Shown: one piece after another, positions 29,566-37,316 of the stretch
Numbering within the stretch: the first letter of the stretch is position 1
How the letters are laid out: each line of letters opens with the position of its first letter
Source of the DNA: Shinella curvata
Lineage (GTDB): Bacteria; Pseudomonadota; Alphaproteobacteria; Rhizobiales; Rhizobiaceae
Direction of reading: 5' to 3'
DNA length: 64,000 nt
NCBI RefSeq assembly: GCF_022899935.1
Contig: NZ_JALJCJ010000005.1
Coordinates: forward strand, 434,001 to 498,000
Notes under the pieces: generated by a model
Told to the model about the DNA's origin: nothing
Databases searched by the model: none
What the model saw: the letters and a program-made list of their open reading frames with translations, nothing else
Program-made: the position numbers and the translations under genes

Positions 29566-30477
29566 TTACTTGATGAAGCCGTTCTTCTTGAGGAAGTCCT
29601 CGGCAACCGCCTTGGCCGGCTCACCGCCGACCTGGACGCGGCCGTTGAGATCCTGCAGCGTCACGAGGTCCAGTTTTTCGAAGACGGGCTTCAGCAGTTC
29701 CTCGATCTGCGGGTTGGCCTTCAGCACCTCTTCGCGGATGATCGGCGCAGGCTGGTAGACCGGCTGTACGCCCTTGTCGTCTTCGAGAACGACGAGACCC
29801 GACGGCGCAATGCCGCCATCCGTGCCGTAGACCATCGCGGCGTTTGCGCCGTTGGTCTGGTTGGCGGCGGCGGCGATCGTCGCGGCCGTGTCACCGCCCG
29901 ACAGCGTGATCAGCTGTTCCGGCTTCAGCGTGAAGCCATAGGTCGTCTGGAAGGCCGGAAGGGCGGCCGCCGAATTCACGAATTCCGAGGAGGCCGCGAG
30001 CACGACCTGGCCACCGCCGGAAACGTATTTACCGAAGTCGCTGAGCGTGACGAGCTTGTTCGGCTCGGTGACGTCCTTGCGCAACGCGATGGCCCAGGTG
30101 TTGTTGGCCGGCGACGGCTTGAGCCAGACGATCTTGTTGGCGTCATAGTCGAGCGTCTTGGCGAGCTCATAGGCCTTGGTGGCATCCTTCCAGGCCGGAT
30201 CGTCGGCCTTTTCGAAGAAGAAGGCGGCATTGCCGGTATATTCCGGATAGATGTCGATCTCGCCTGCGATGATCGCCTGGCGCACGACCGGCGTCGCGCC
30301 GAGCTGCACGCGATCCGTCGTCTGGATGCCGTTGGCGTTCAGAACGGAGAGAATGATGTTGCCGAGCACACCGCCTTCGGTGTCGATCTTCGAGGAGACG
30401 ACGACCTGGGCATCGGCCGCACCGGCCGTAAGACCCAGGGCCAGAGCTGCTCCGATAAATTTGACGACTGGGCGCAT
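29566..30477 (-). CDS. Osmoprotectant-type substrate-binding protein (OsmX/YehZ family)
   Basis: A 303-residue periplasmic protein of the OpuAC/YehZ type. The signal peptide is MRPVVKFIGAALALGLTAGAADA. Landmarks are VSSKIDTEGGVLGNIIL and IDIYPEYTGNAAFFF, the usual YehZ region. AGGAGAGG stands before the ATG at 30477; a start 48 bases upstream has no ribosome site. Ligand is probably a betaine or other compatible solute, but related proteins bind other quaternary amines too. Confidence 0.88.
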   Translation of the reverse strand: MRPVVKFIGAALALGLTAGAADAQVVVSSKIDTEGGVLGNIILSVLNANGIQTTDRVQLGATPVVRQAIIAGEIDIYPEYTGNAAFFFEKADDPAWKDATKAYELAKTLDYDANKIVWLKPSPANNTWAIALRKDVTEPNKLVTLSDFGKYVSGGGQVVLAASSEFVNSAAALPAFQTTYGFTLKPEQLITLSGGDTAATIAAAANQTNGANAAMVYGTDGGIAPSGLVVLEDDKGVQPVYQPAPIIREEVLKANPQIEELLKPVFEKLDLVTLQDLNGRVQVGGEPAKAVAEDFLKKNGFIK

Positions 30478-30801
30478 GTGAAAACCTCTCCTTTGTGCGG
30501 AAACCCGTGACGGCATTCTCACCACGTTTCAGAAAGCCCGTCCGGGCAAAGCATTCCATATATGGCAGTGAATCGCAAAAAACAGACTGCGAATGCAGGA
30601 CAAAACACGACGTTTGTTGCCGCGTCCAAAGCGCTTTAAAATTTATGCACGAATAGCCTATCAGGCAAAAGAAACCCATTGCAATCGGCCATGCCATCGG
30701 ACAGTCTCCCAGCCGGCCCATCCTCCATTTCGATATTGCATTTCATCACTGCCGGGAACCATCCCGGGCCCGATGTCCGGCGCAAATTTTTTGAGGGGAC
30801 A
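30478..30801. other. Divergent intergenic region
   Basis: A 324-bp gap between the osmoprotectant operon and the DUF4126 gene. It is AT-richer than its surroundings around 30590-30660. A 10-bp palindrome CCATATATGG (30556-30565) lies about 80 bases before the binding-protein start and may be an operator. I see no gene and no convincing -35/-10 pair. Confidence 0.5.
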
Positions 30802-31269
30802 ATGAGCATTTACATTCTCGCATTGCTGATCGGTATCGTGGCAGGGCTTCGCGCGATGACGGCGCCGGCGGCCGTCAGCATCGGTGCCGCGCTCGGCTGG
30901 CTGCCGGTTTCCGGCACGTGGGCCACCTTCATGGCCTATCACTTCACGCCCTATATTTTCGGCGCCCTGGCGCTCGTCGAATTCGTCACCGACCAGCTTC
31001 CGAGCACGCCGAGCCGCAAGGTGCCGCAACAATTCGGCGCCCGCATCGTCAGCGGCGCATTCTGCGGTGCCGTGATCGGCACCATCGGCGGCTCACTTCT
31101 GGGCGGACTGGTTGCCGGCATCGTCGGCGCCGTCATCGGCACCCTCGGCGGAGCGGAAGCCCGCCAACGCCTCGTCGCGGCCACCGGCGGCAGGGATCTG
31201 CCGATTGCCTTGCTGGAGGATCTGGTCGCCGTTCTGCTCGGCCTCTTCGTCGTCTCGTCGGTGATCTGA
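30802..31269 (+). CDS. DUF4126 small membrane protein
   Basis: A 155-residue hydrophobic protein with about four membrane segments, starting MSIYILALLIGIVAGLRAMTAPAAVSIGAALGWL. The Gly/Ala-rich helix VIGTIGGSLLGGLVAGIVGAVIGTLGGAEAR dominates the second half. Function is unknown. GAGGGGA precedes the ATG. The stop and the next start share TGATG, so it is translationally coupled to the flavoprotein gene downstream. Confidence 0.8.
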   Translation: MSIYILALLIGIVAGLRAMTAPAAVSIGAALGWLPVSGTWATFMAYHFTPYIFGALALVEFVTDQLPSTPSRKVPQQFGARIVSGAFCGAVIGTIGGSLLGGLVAGIVGAVIGTLGGAEARQRLVAATGGRDLPIALLEDLVAVLLGLFVVSSVI

Positions 31270-32642
31270 TGCAGACCTTCGATGCCATCATCATCGGCGC
31301 GGGCCAGGCCGGCCCGTCGCTTGCCGCCCGCCTGACCGCCGCCGGCAAGACGGTCGCCCTCATCGAGCGAAAACTCGTCGGCGGCACCTGCGTCAACACC
31401 GGCTGCATGCCGACCAAGGCCATGGTCGCCAGCGCCTATGCCGCCCATCTCGCCCGCCGTGGAGCCGAACACGGCGTGGTGACAGGGGAGGTTTCCATCG
31501 ACTTCGCCAAGGTCATGGCGCGCAAGGACAAGGTACGGTTCGACGCCCGCAAGGGCAACGAGGACTGGCTTGAAGGCATGGAGGGCCTGACCTTCCTTCG
31601 CGGCCATGCCCGCTTCGAAAGCCCGACGGAGATCCGCGTCGACGACGACCTTCTGTCTTCTCAGCAGATCTTCCTCAATGTGGGCGGCCGGGCTGTCGTA
31701 CCCGATTTTCCCGGCGTGACGGACGTGCCGCACTTCAACAACGTCTCGATGATGGACCTCACCGCACTGCCGAAGCATCTGGTCGTCATCGGTGGCAGCT
31801 ATATCGGGCTGGAATTCGCCCAGATGTTCCGCCGCTTCGGCTCGGAGGTGACGGTCATCGAGAAAGGGCCGCGGCTTATCGCCCGGGAAGACCCCGATGT
31901 CAGCGATGCCGTGCGCGACATCCTCGAGCGGGAAGGCATAGCCATCCGCACCGGTGCGGAATGCATCCGCTTCTTCAAAAGCGGCGACGATGTCGGGGTA
32001 GCTGTCGATTGCACGGCCGGCGCGCCCGAGATCATCGGCTCCCACATCCTGCTCGCCACCGGACGGCGGCCGAACACCGACGATCTCGGCCTCGACAAGG
32101 CGGGCGTCGCAACGGACAAGCGAGGATACATCACCGTCGACGAGCGGCTGGAAACCAGCGTGCCCGGCATTTTCGCCATGGGCGACTGCAACGGCCGCGG
32201 TGCCTTCACCCATACCTCGTATAACGACTTCGAGATCGTCGCGGCCAACTTGCTCGACAACGAGAAGCGCAAGGTGAGCGAGCGCATCCAGACCTATGCG
32301 CTCTATATCGACCCGCCGCTCGGCCGCGCCGGCATGAGTGAGACGGAAGCGCGCAAGACCGGCCGCAAACTTTTGATCGGTACACGGCCTATGACGCGTG
32401 TCGGCCGTGCTAAGGAAAAGGGCGAAACGCTTGGCTTCATGAAGGTGATCGCCGATGCCGAGACGAAGGAAATCCTTGGCGCCTCCCTGCTCGGCACCGG
32501 CTGCGACGAGGCAGTGCAGAGCATCCTGGACGTGATGTATGCGGGCAAGCCGTACACGACGATCACGCACGCCGTGCACATCCACCCGACCGTGTCGGAG
32601 CTGATCCCCACGGTTTTCGGCGATATGCAGCCGGTGGAATGA
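31269..32642 (+). CDS. Pyridine nucleotide-disulphide oxidoreductase (mercuric-reductase-like)
   Basis: A 457-residue class I flavoprotein disulphide reductase. FAD motif IIIGAGQAGPSLAARL, redox-active pair Cys41/Cys46 in GGTCVNTGCMPTK, NAD(P) motif VVIGGSYIGLEFAQMF, second FAD motif GIFAMGDCN and the C-terminal dimer motif HAVHIHPTVSELIP with the catalytic His-Glu pair. The N-terminal heavy-metal-binding domain and C-terminal Cys pair of MerA are absent, so it is not a true mercuric reductase. Relatives such as RclA reduce other oxidants or copper. The gene is followed by a good terminator. Confidence 0.87.
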   Translation: MQTFDAIIIGAGQAGPSLAARLTAAGKTVALIERKLVGGTCVNTGCMPTKAMVASAYAAHLARRGAEHGVVTGEVSIDFAKVMARKDKVRFDARKGNEDWLEGMEGLTFLRGHARFESPTEIRVDDDLLSSQQIFLNVGGRAVVPDFPGVTDVPHFNNVSMMDLTALPKHLVVIGGSYIGLEFAQMFRRFGSEVTVIEKGPRLIAREDPDVSDAVRDILEREGIAIRTGAECIRFFKSGDDVGVAVDCTAGAPEIIGSHILLATGRRPNTDDLGLDKAGVATDKRGYITVDERLETSVPGIFAMGDCNGRGAFTHTSYNDFEIVAANLLDNEKRKVSERIQTYALYIDPPLGRAGMSETEARKTGRKLLIGTRPMTRVGRAKEKGETLGFMKVIADAETKEILGASLLGTGCDEAVQSILDVMYAGKPYTTITHAVHIHPTVSELIPTVFGDMQPVE

Positions 32643-32643
32643 G

Positions 32644-32670
32644 AAAGGCCCGGGGCATTCCCGGGCCTTT
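32644..32670 (+). terminator. Terminator after the flavoprotein gene
   Basis: AAAGGCCCGGG and CCCGGGCCTTT form a perfect 11-bp stem with a GCATT loop, starting 2 bases after the stop codon and followed by CATTCTT. The A/T ends of the stem allow it to work in both directions. Confidence 0.75.
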
Positions 32671-32699
32671 CATTCTTCAGATCGCGGCATCCCCATTAC

Positions 32700-32717
32700 G
32701 TCACCCTCGGGCTTGAC
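32700..32717. repeat. Partial copy of the 29-bp palindromic repeat
   Basis: GTCACCCTCGGGCTTGAC matches the first 18 bases of the unit at 49029-49057 except for one substitution (ACC for ATC), then the match stops, leaving half of the palindrome. Confidence 0.55.
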
Positions 32718-32744
32718 GGAGAAAAGGTTGTGGAGCGAGTTGTG

Positions 32745-32776
32745 AGACGAGGCATGGCATATGCCATGCCTCGTCT
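32745..32776. repeat. Perfect 32-bp palindrome
   Basis: The 16-base arms (32745-32760 and 32761-32776, core GGCATGGCATATGCCATGCC) are fully complementary with no loop bases. The palindrome ends 4 bases before the stop codon of the amine oxidase gene. No T run follows on either strand. It is a hairpin in RNA or a cruciform or protein site in DNA. Confidence 0.8.
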
Positions 32777-32780
32777 ATCT

Positions 32781-34760
32781 TCACTTCGGATTGCGGATCG
32801 TCAGTGCCGGGTTATGGGCGAAGAAGTTGTGCGGCATGATGTGCACGGTCTTCCACTCCGTCGACATGACCGGCCAGTCCTCCATGCGCGGAATGTGATG
32901 GAAACCGGCGGAGAACCAGGTGACGATGTCCTTGCCCATCAGGTTTTGGTCCTTCTTCACCCATTCGGCAAGCGTATCCGATCCATCGCTCTGCATGGCG
33001 AACTTGCCACCGGCATACCGTTGATCCGGGTCATAGACCGTGTTCCACACCGAATATTCGATATAGGCGTTGCGCTTCATCGGCGGGTCGTTCTCGAAAT
33101 CGAACGGGCCGTAGGAGACGTCGCCGTGATGGATCATGTAGCCCGGCTCGTGACCGAGATAACCTTCGCGTGACGGGTTGGAGATATGGAAGTAGCGCGG
33201 CTGCGAGGAGGAGAGCTTGTAGCGCGCCTCCATTTCCGTCATCGGCATCTTGTGCTCGACCGTCCACATCGACTTGCGCGGGCTTGACGCATCGAGCTTC
33301 GCCGGCACGATGTCCATCGTCGAGAAATGGTTCACCGGCTGGTCGACGTCGAAGTCGATGCGGAAGTTGAAGTAGTGGTCGTGGTTGGCGGCGACGAGGT
33401 TCGGCGCGATCAGCGTGCCGTGCGCCGTATCGGCCTTTGCCGTCGGGTCCTTCATCGACGTGGAGGCGACGCCCTTCACCGCATCGAGGCCGGTCGCGCC
33501 GACATAGATGTTGACCTGACCGTTCTGCTGCAGGCGGTAGTCGATGAGATAGTCATAGTTGCCGACTTCCGAGGCGGTGCGCACCACCAGTTCCGTCGCC
33601 GGGCGCCCCTCGGCCGGAACCGGCTTTTCAGGCGTCTGGGCAAAGACTTCGAAGTGGCGCCAGGCCGGATCGCCGATGCTGCGCTCGAAGACACAGACCG
33701 CATCCGGGATGACCAAAGGCGAACCCTTGTCGTCGGCGATGGTCGCCGGCAGGAAAGTGGCGTGCGCGGGGCAGTCGATACCAGCGCGCAGCGGCGTCAG
33801 AAACAGACCGAAACCGTATTCCCCGCTGTCCATGTAGGTGCGCCAGTACCAGCCTTCAGACGGGTCCATATAGGGCACGAAGACCTCGGAAAGATGCGCC
33901 TGGTAGATGACTGAGCGCCAGGTGCCGGCATCGTTGACGTCGAGATTGGAGACGACGAGGCCGGGACGCTTGTCGACGCGGAAGTTGAAGCGCCACATGT
34001 CCCATTCGATATGGCTGCCGTCGATCTTGTAGTTCGGGCCGCCTTCCTGCACCAGCTTGACGGGGTTGGATTCCGGCCGCAGCGGCAGACGCTTGGCGAC
34101 CTCCTCCTCCGTATAACCCCAAGCGTCCTTTGGCAGGTCGACGACGCCGAGATCGACGACGCGCACCACTTCCTTTTTGCCGATGTCGTAGATGGCGAAG
34201 AGGTTTTCAATCGGCTTGGCGTAGAAATTGGAGCCTTCGGGCACCTGATAGCAGGGCACCTTCATCAGGCGGGAGTTCTGGTATTCCTCGGTGAAGAAGT
34301 TGCCGCCCGTCAGCGGCAGGCAGAAGGCCTGCTCCGGCTTCAGCCCGCGCTTGGCAAGGCCCGCCGCCATCTCGGGATGACCGAGCGCGCCTTCCAGCGC
34401 GCCCATGAATTCGGTGAAGAGCACCATGGGCTGGCCCTTGGTCTTCTCGTTGCTCTCGACCGTGCCCTTGGTGATGTTGACCACCGCCTCGCTGAAACCT
34501 TCTGCGCTGGTGAAATGCACCATCGCCTTGCGGTCGAGCGTGGCGCCCTCCTTCCAGGCGAGCACATCGGCCTTGGCCGGCTCCTTCAGCTCGATCAGCG
34601 GATAAAGCGTGTTGTCGTCCACAACCTTTCCGTCACGCAGGATCTGGTTGATCTTCTGGTATTCCTCGGCTGTCAGCCCGTCGAGCGGATGGGCGGCCGC
34701 AGCACCGGCGGCAAGGCCTAGTGCCAGCGCCGTCGAGGCCAGGTGTTTCAAAACTCTCAT
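32781..34760 (-). CDS. tynA: Secreted copper amine oxidase (primary-amine oxidase)
   Basis: A 659-residue periplasmic quinoprotein that oxidises primary amines to aldehydes with release of ammonia and H2O2. Signal peptide MRVLKHLASTALALGLAAGAAAA. The cofactor precursor Tyr402 lies in VGNYDY, the catalytic base is Asp311 in YMDSGEYGFG, and the copper ligands are His460 and His462 (NHDHYF) with a third His at 621 or 622 (FHHIPR). Length equals that of family members without the extra N-terminal D1 domain. GAGGGA precedes ATG 34760. Next to an aldehyde dehydrogenase and a FeaR-like regulator, the likely substrates are phenylethylamine or tyramine. Confidence 0.9.
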   Translation of the reverse strand: MRVLKHLASTALALGLAAGAAAAHPLDGLTAEEYQKINQILRDGKVVDDNTLYPLIELKEPAKADVLAWKEGATLDRKAMVHFTSAEGFSEAVVNITKGTVESNEKTKGQPMVLFTEFMGALEGALGHPEMAAGLAKRGLKPEQAFCLPLTGGNFFTEEYQNSRLMKVPCYQVPEGSNFYAKPIENLFAIYDIGKKEVVRVVDLGVVDLPKDAWGYTEEEVAKRLPLRPESNPVKLVQEGGPNYKIDGSHIEWDMWRFNFRVDKRPGLVVSNLDVNDAGTWRSVIYQAHLSEVFVPYMDPSEGWYWRTYMDSGEYGFGLFLTPLRAGIDCPAHATFLPATIADDKGSPLVIPDAVCVFERSIGDPAWRHFEVFAQTPEKPVPAEGRPATELVVRTASEVGNYDYLIDYRLQQNGQVNIYVGATGLDAVKGVASTSMKDPTAKADTAHGTLIAPNLVAANHDHYFNFRIDFDVDQPVNHFSTMDIVPAKLDASSPRKSMWTVEHKMPMTEMEARYKLSSSQPRYFHISNPSREGYLGHEPGYMIHHGDVSYGPFDFENDPPMKRNAYIEYSVWNTVYDPDQRYAGGKFAMQSDGSDTLAEWVKKDQNLMGKDIVTWFSAGFHHIPRMEDWPVMSTEWKTVHIMPHNFFAHNPALTIRNPK

Positions 34761-34788
34761 GATCGTTCCCTCTTCTTGCATGGTTCTA

Positions 34789-36195
34789 TCAGGCGAAGAC
34801 CACCTGGATATCGGTGTATTCGGCGAGCCCCTCCTCGGCGAATTCGACGCCGATACCTGAGGCCTTCACGCCGCCGAAGGGCGCATTGGGCTGGATGGCG
34901 CCGTGTTTGTTGATCCAGACGGAGCCGCAGGCGAGGCGGCTCGCGACCTTCTTCGCCGCCGCAATGTCGGACGACCAGATGGAACCGCCGAGCCCGTTCG
35001 GGCTGTCATTGGCCAGCCGGATCGCCTCCTCGACATCGGAATAACGGATGATCGGCAACGCCGGGCCGAACTGCTCCTCGTCGACCAGCGCATCGCCGTT
35101 GCGAAGACCGGCGACGATAGTCGGCGGGAAGAACAGGCCCTCGCCCGGCACACCGCCGAGCAGCACCTTGCCGCGTCCCTTGGCATCCGCGACAAGGCGC
35201 GACACCTTGTCGAACTGCATCCGGTTCTGGATCGGTCCGAGAATGCTCGTCTCCTCCATGCCGTTGCCGACGGGGATCGCCTTCGCATAGGCGACGAGCG
35301 CATCACAGACGGCGTCGTGAATGCTGTCGTGCACATAGAGCCGCTTCATCGCCGCGCAGGTCTGGCCGTTGTTGATGAAGGCGCCCCAGAAAAGGCCCTC
35401 GGCAATCGCTTGCGGATCGGCATCCGGCAGCACGATACCGGCATCGTTGCCGCCCAGTTCCAGCGTCAGCCGTTTCATGGTCTCGGCCGCCGATTGCATG
35501 ACCTTCTGGCCGGTGGCACAGGAGCCGGTGAAGACCATCTTGCGAATATCCGGATGCGCCGACATGGCGCCGCCGAGATTGAAGGCCTTGTCGTCGCCCG
35601 TCACGACATTGACGACACCCGGCGGCAGAACCTCGTTCATGATCTCGACGAGGCGCAGCGTCGAGAGCGGCGTATAGGGCGAGGGTTTGACCACAACCGT
35701 ATTGCCCGTGCGCAGCGCCGGCAGGATATGCCAGACGGCGATCATGACAGGGAAATTCCACGGCGTGATGGAGCCGACGACGCCGAGCGGCTTGCGCGTC
35801 AGTTCGATCCGGCCCTGTTCGTTATCCTGCAGCACCTTGACGGGGATCGAGAGCCCGGTCGTGTAGCCAGCCCAGGCAACGGCGCCGCCGATCTCCCAGC
35901 GCGAGCCGAGACCGTTCAGCGGCTTGCCCTGCTCCAGCGTGATGATCTCGGCAAGCTCTGCCGCATGCTCCTCGATCTTCGCCGTCACGGCAGCGCAGGC
36001 GGCCTGTAGAGCCTCGTCGCTCTGCACCGACCAGGTCGCGAACGCTGCCTTGGCGACGGCGACGGCGGCATCCAACTCCGCTCCACCCATGTTCGGCGCG
36101 CGGCCCACTTCCTCACCCGTCGCCGGGTTCAGCACGGCAAAGTCCGAGCCGACTGCTGCCGGCTTGCCGCCGATGGTTGCCTTGAACTCCATCAT
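34789..36195 (-). CDS. Aldehyde dehydrogenase (phenylacetaldehyde dehydrogenase candidate)
   Basis: A 468-residue NAD(P)-dependent aldehyde dehydrogenase. Motifs: ITPWNFPVMIAVWHILPALRTGNTVVVKPS, FTGSCATGQKV, general base Glu in LELGGNDAG, nucleophile Cys in NNGQTCAAMKR. The start is ATG 36195, 5 bases after GGAGGAGG; longer in-frame starts lack a site. It lies 28 bases upstream of the amine oxidase in the same direction, the FeaB/TynA arrangement of phenylethylamine catabolism, so it probably turns phenylacetaldehyde into phenylacetate. Other aldehydes cannot be excluded. Confidence 0.85.
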   Translation of the reverse strand: MMEFKATIGGKPAAVGSDFAVLNPATGEEVGRAPNMGGAELDAAVAVAKAAFATWSVQSDEALQAACAAVTAKIEEHAAELAEIITLEQGKPLNGLGSRWEIGGAVAWAGYTTGLSIPVKVLQDNEQGRIELTRKPLGVVGSITPWNFPVMIAVWHILPALRTGNTVVVKPSPYTPLSTLRLVEIMNEVLPPGVVNVVTGDDKAFNLGGAMSAHPDIRKMVFTGSCATGQKVMQSAAETMKRLTLELGGNDAGIVLPDADPQAIAEGLFWGAFINNGQTCAAMKRLYVHDSIHDAVCDALVAYAKAIPVGNGMEETSILGPIQNRMQFDKVSRLVADAKGRGKVLLGGVPGEGLFFPPTIVAGLRNGDALVDEEQFGPALPIIRYSDVEEAIRLANDSPNGLGGSIWSSDIAAAKKVASRLACGSVWINKHGAIQPNAPFGGVKASGIGVEFAEEGLAEYTDIQVVFA

Positions 36196-36309
36196 TTCCG
36201 CCTCCTCCAAGGAACGGCCCACCTCCGGCGGGCACATCTGGTGGCAGAGAATATAAGGGGGCGGGGCGTCAGACTTGGACGGTGCCGTCCCGCCTTTTGG
36301 ACAAAAGCG

Positions 36310-37236
36310 TCAATGGCAACGCGCGACCGCACCCGGCGTCGTGCCGTATTTCTTGCGGAATTCGCGGTAGAAATAGGAAAGATCGTTGAAACCGCAATCG
36401 AAGGCGACGGCAGTCACGCCTTCGGCAAGGTGTTCACCCTTGCGGTCGGAGAGCCGCGCATGAGCAAGCTCCAGCCGGCGATTGAGCAAGCGATGGCCGG
36501 GTGTTTCTCCGAGCGGCCGGAAATGTCGCTGCAATGTACGTTCCGGCACGTTGAGGCGGGATGCCAGTTCGCGTGGGCCGAAGCCCGGGTCCGCGCGGTG
36601 ACGGTCGATCATCGCGAGCGCGCGCGAAAGCAGCGTCTCGGCCGGGCTGGTGGCGCCCATCACGCGCGTCGAATGCAGGTAGGCGCCCATGAGGCACAGG
36701 AACGCTTCGCCGAGCTGCGCCTGCGCGCCCTCCTCCATGAGCATCTTTGCGATGACGGCACGCATGGCGAGCCAGAGCGGATCGTCACGCGAGATCGAAA
36801 GACCGCCGGTGCATAGCGTGCCGAAACGGTGAACGATCTCGTCGCGCGGAATGTGCAGCGACACCTGGTTCGAGCGTTCCCCACGATAGAGGAAGGTCGA
36901 TGGCTTGACGGAATCGACGAGGAACATGTCGCCGGGCAAAAGCTCCGCCACCTGATCGCCCTGCTCAACCCGACACTGGCCGGCATCCTGAACCAGCAGG
37001 AAAAAATGCTCGCCAGGATCTTGACGGATGGAGCGGGTGTTGCGCGCAACCTCCGAGGCATCGAGCGCCACGATCGCCGTGTCGAACGGGCCGACGCGCC
37101 GCGTGGTGACATCGCCATTGACGACGCCCGTGCGCCGCATCGGCTCAAGATCGAAGGAACCGCAGACCCGCCGGATCTCCGCCTCGAGAATTTCCACCTG
37201 TACCGGCTTGTGTCCCGGCGTCATCAGCGACTGCAT
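36310..37236 (-). CDS. feaR: AraC-family regulator, FeaR-like
   Basis: A 308-residue activator. Residues 1-200 form an AraC-binding-like sensor domain (SIRQDPGEHFFLLVQDAGQCRVEQGD, LLPGDMFLVDS), and residues 205-305 hold the two helix-turn-helix motifs (GPRELASRLNVPERTLQRHF and VTAVAFDCGFNDLSYFYREFRKKYGTTPG). The domain layout is that of FeaR, the activator of amine oxidase and phenylacetaldehyde dehydrogenase in E. coli. It lies directly upstream of those two genes on the same strand. The inducer is probably an aromatic amine or its aldehyde. Confidence 0.83.
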   Translation of the reverse strand: MQSLMTPGHKPVQVEILEAEIRRVCGSFDLEPMRRTGVVNGDVTTRRVGPFDTAIVALDASEVARNTRSIRQDPGEHFFLLVQDAGQCRVEQGDQVAELLPGDMFLVDSVKPSTFLYRGERSNQVSLHIPRDEIVHRFGTLCTGGLSISRDDPLWLAMRAVIAKMLMEEGAQAQLGEAFLCLMGAYLHSTRVMGATSPAETLLSRALAMIDRHRADPGFGPRELASRLNVPERTLQRHFRPLGETPGHRLLNRRLELAHARLSDRKGEHLAEGVTAVAFDCGFNDLSYFYREFRKKYGTTPGAVARCH

Positions 37237-37316
37237 CGCGCCCTCCCCGGCTCCAGCAGAATGCCTGTTCTCCCAAACCTATCTCATCACAGTGCGCAGC
37301 GCTTGCCTATCGTTCT

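Noticed and set aside
30596-30625. Weak inverted repeat ACAAAA...TTTGTTG as an operator
   Set aside because: The arms are short and imperfect and no promoter elements fit around it.
31269-32642. Mercury-resistance (merA) call for the flavoprotein
   Set aside because: It has the GGTCVNTGCMPTK pair but lacks the C-terminal Cys pair and the N-terminal metal domain, and there are no mer neighbours.
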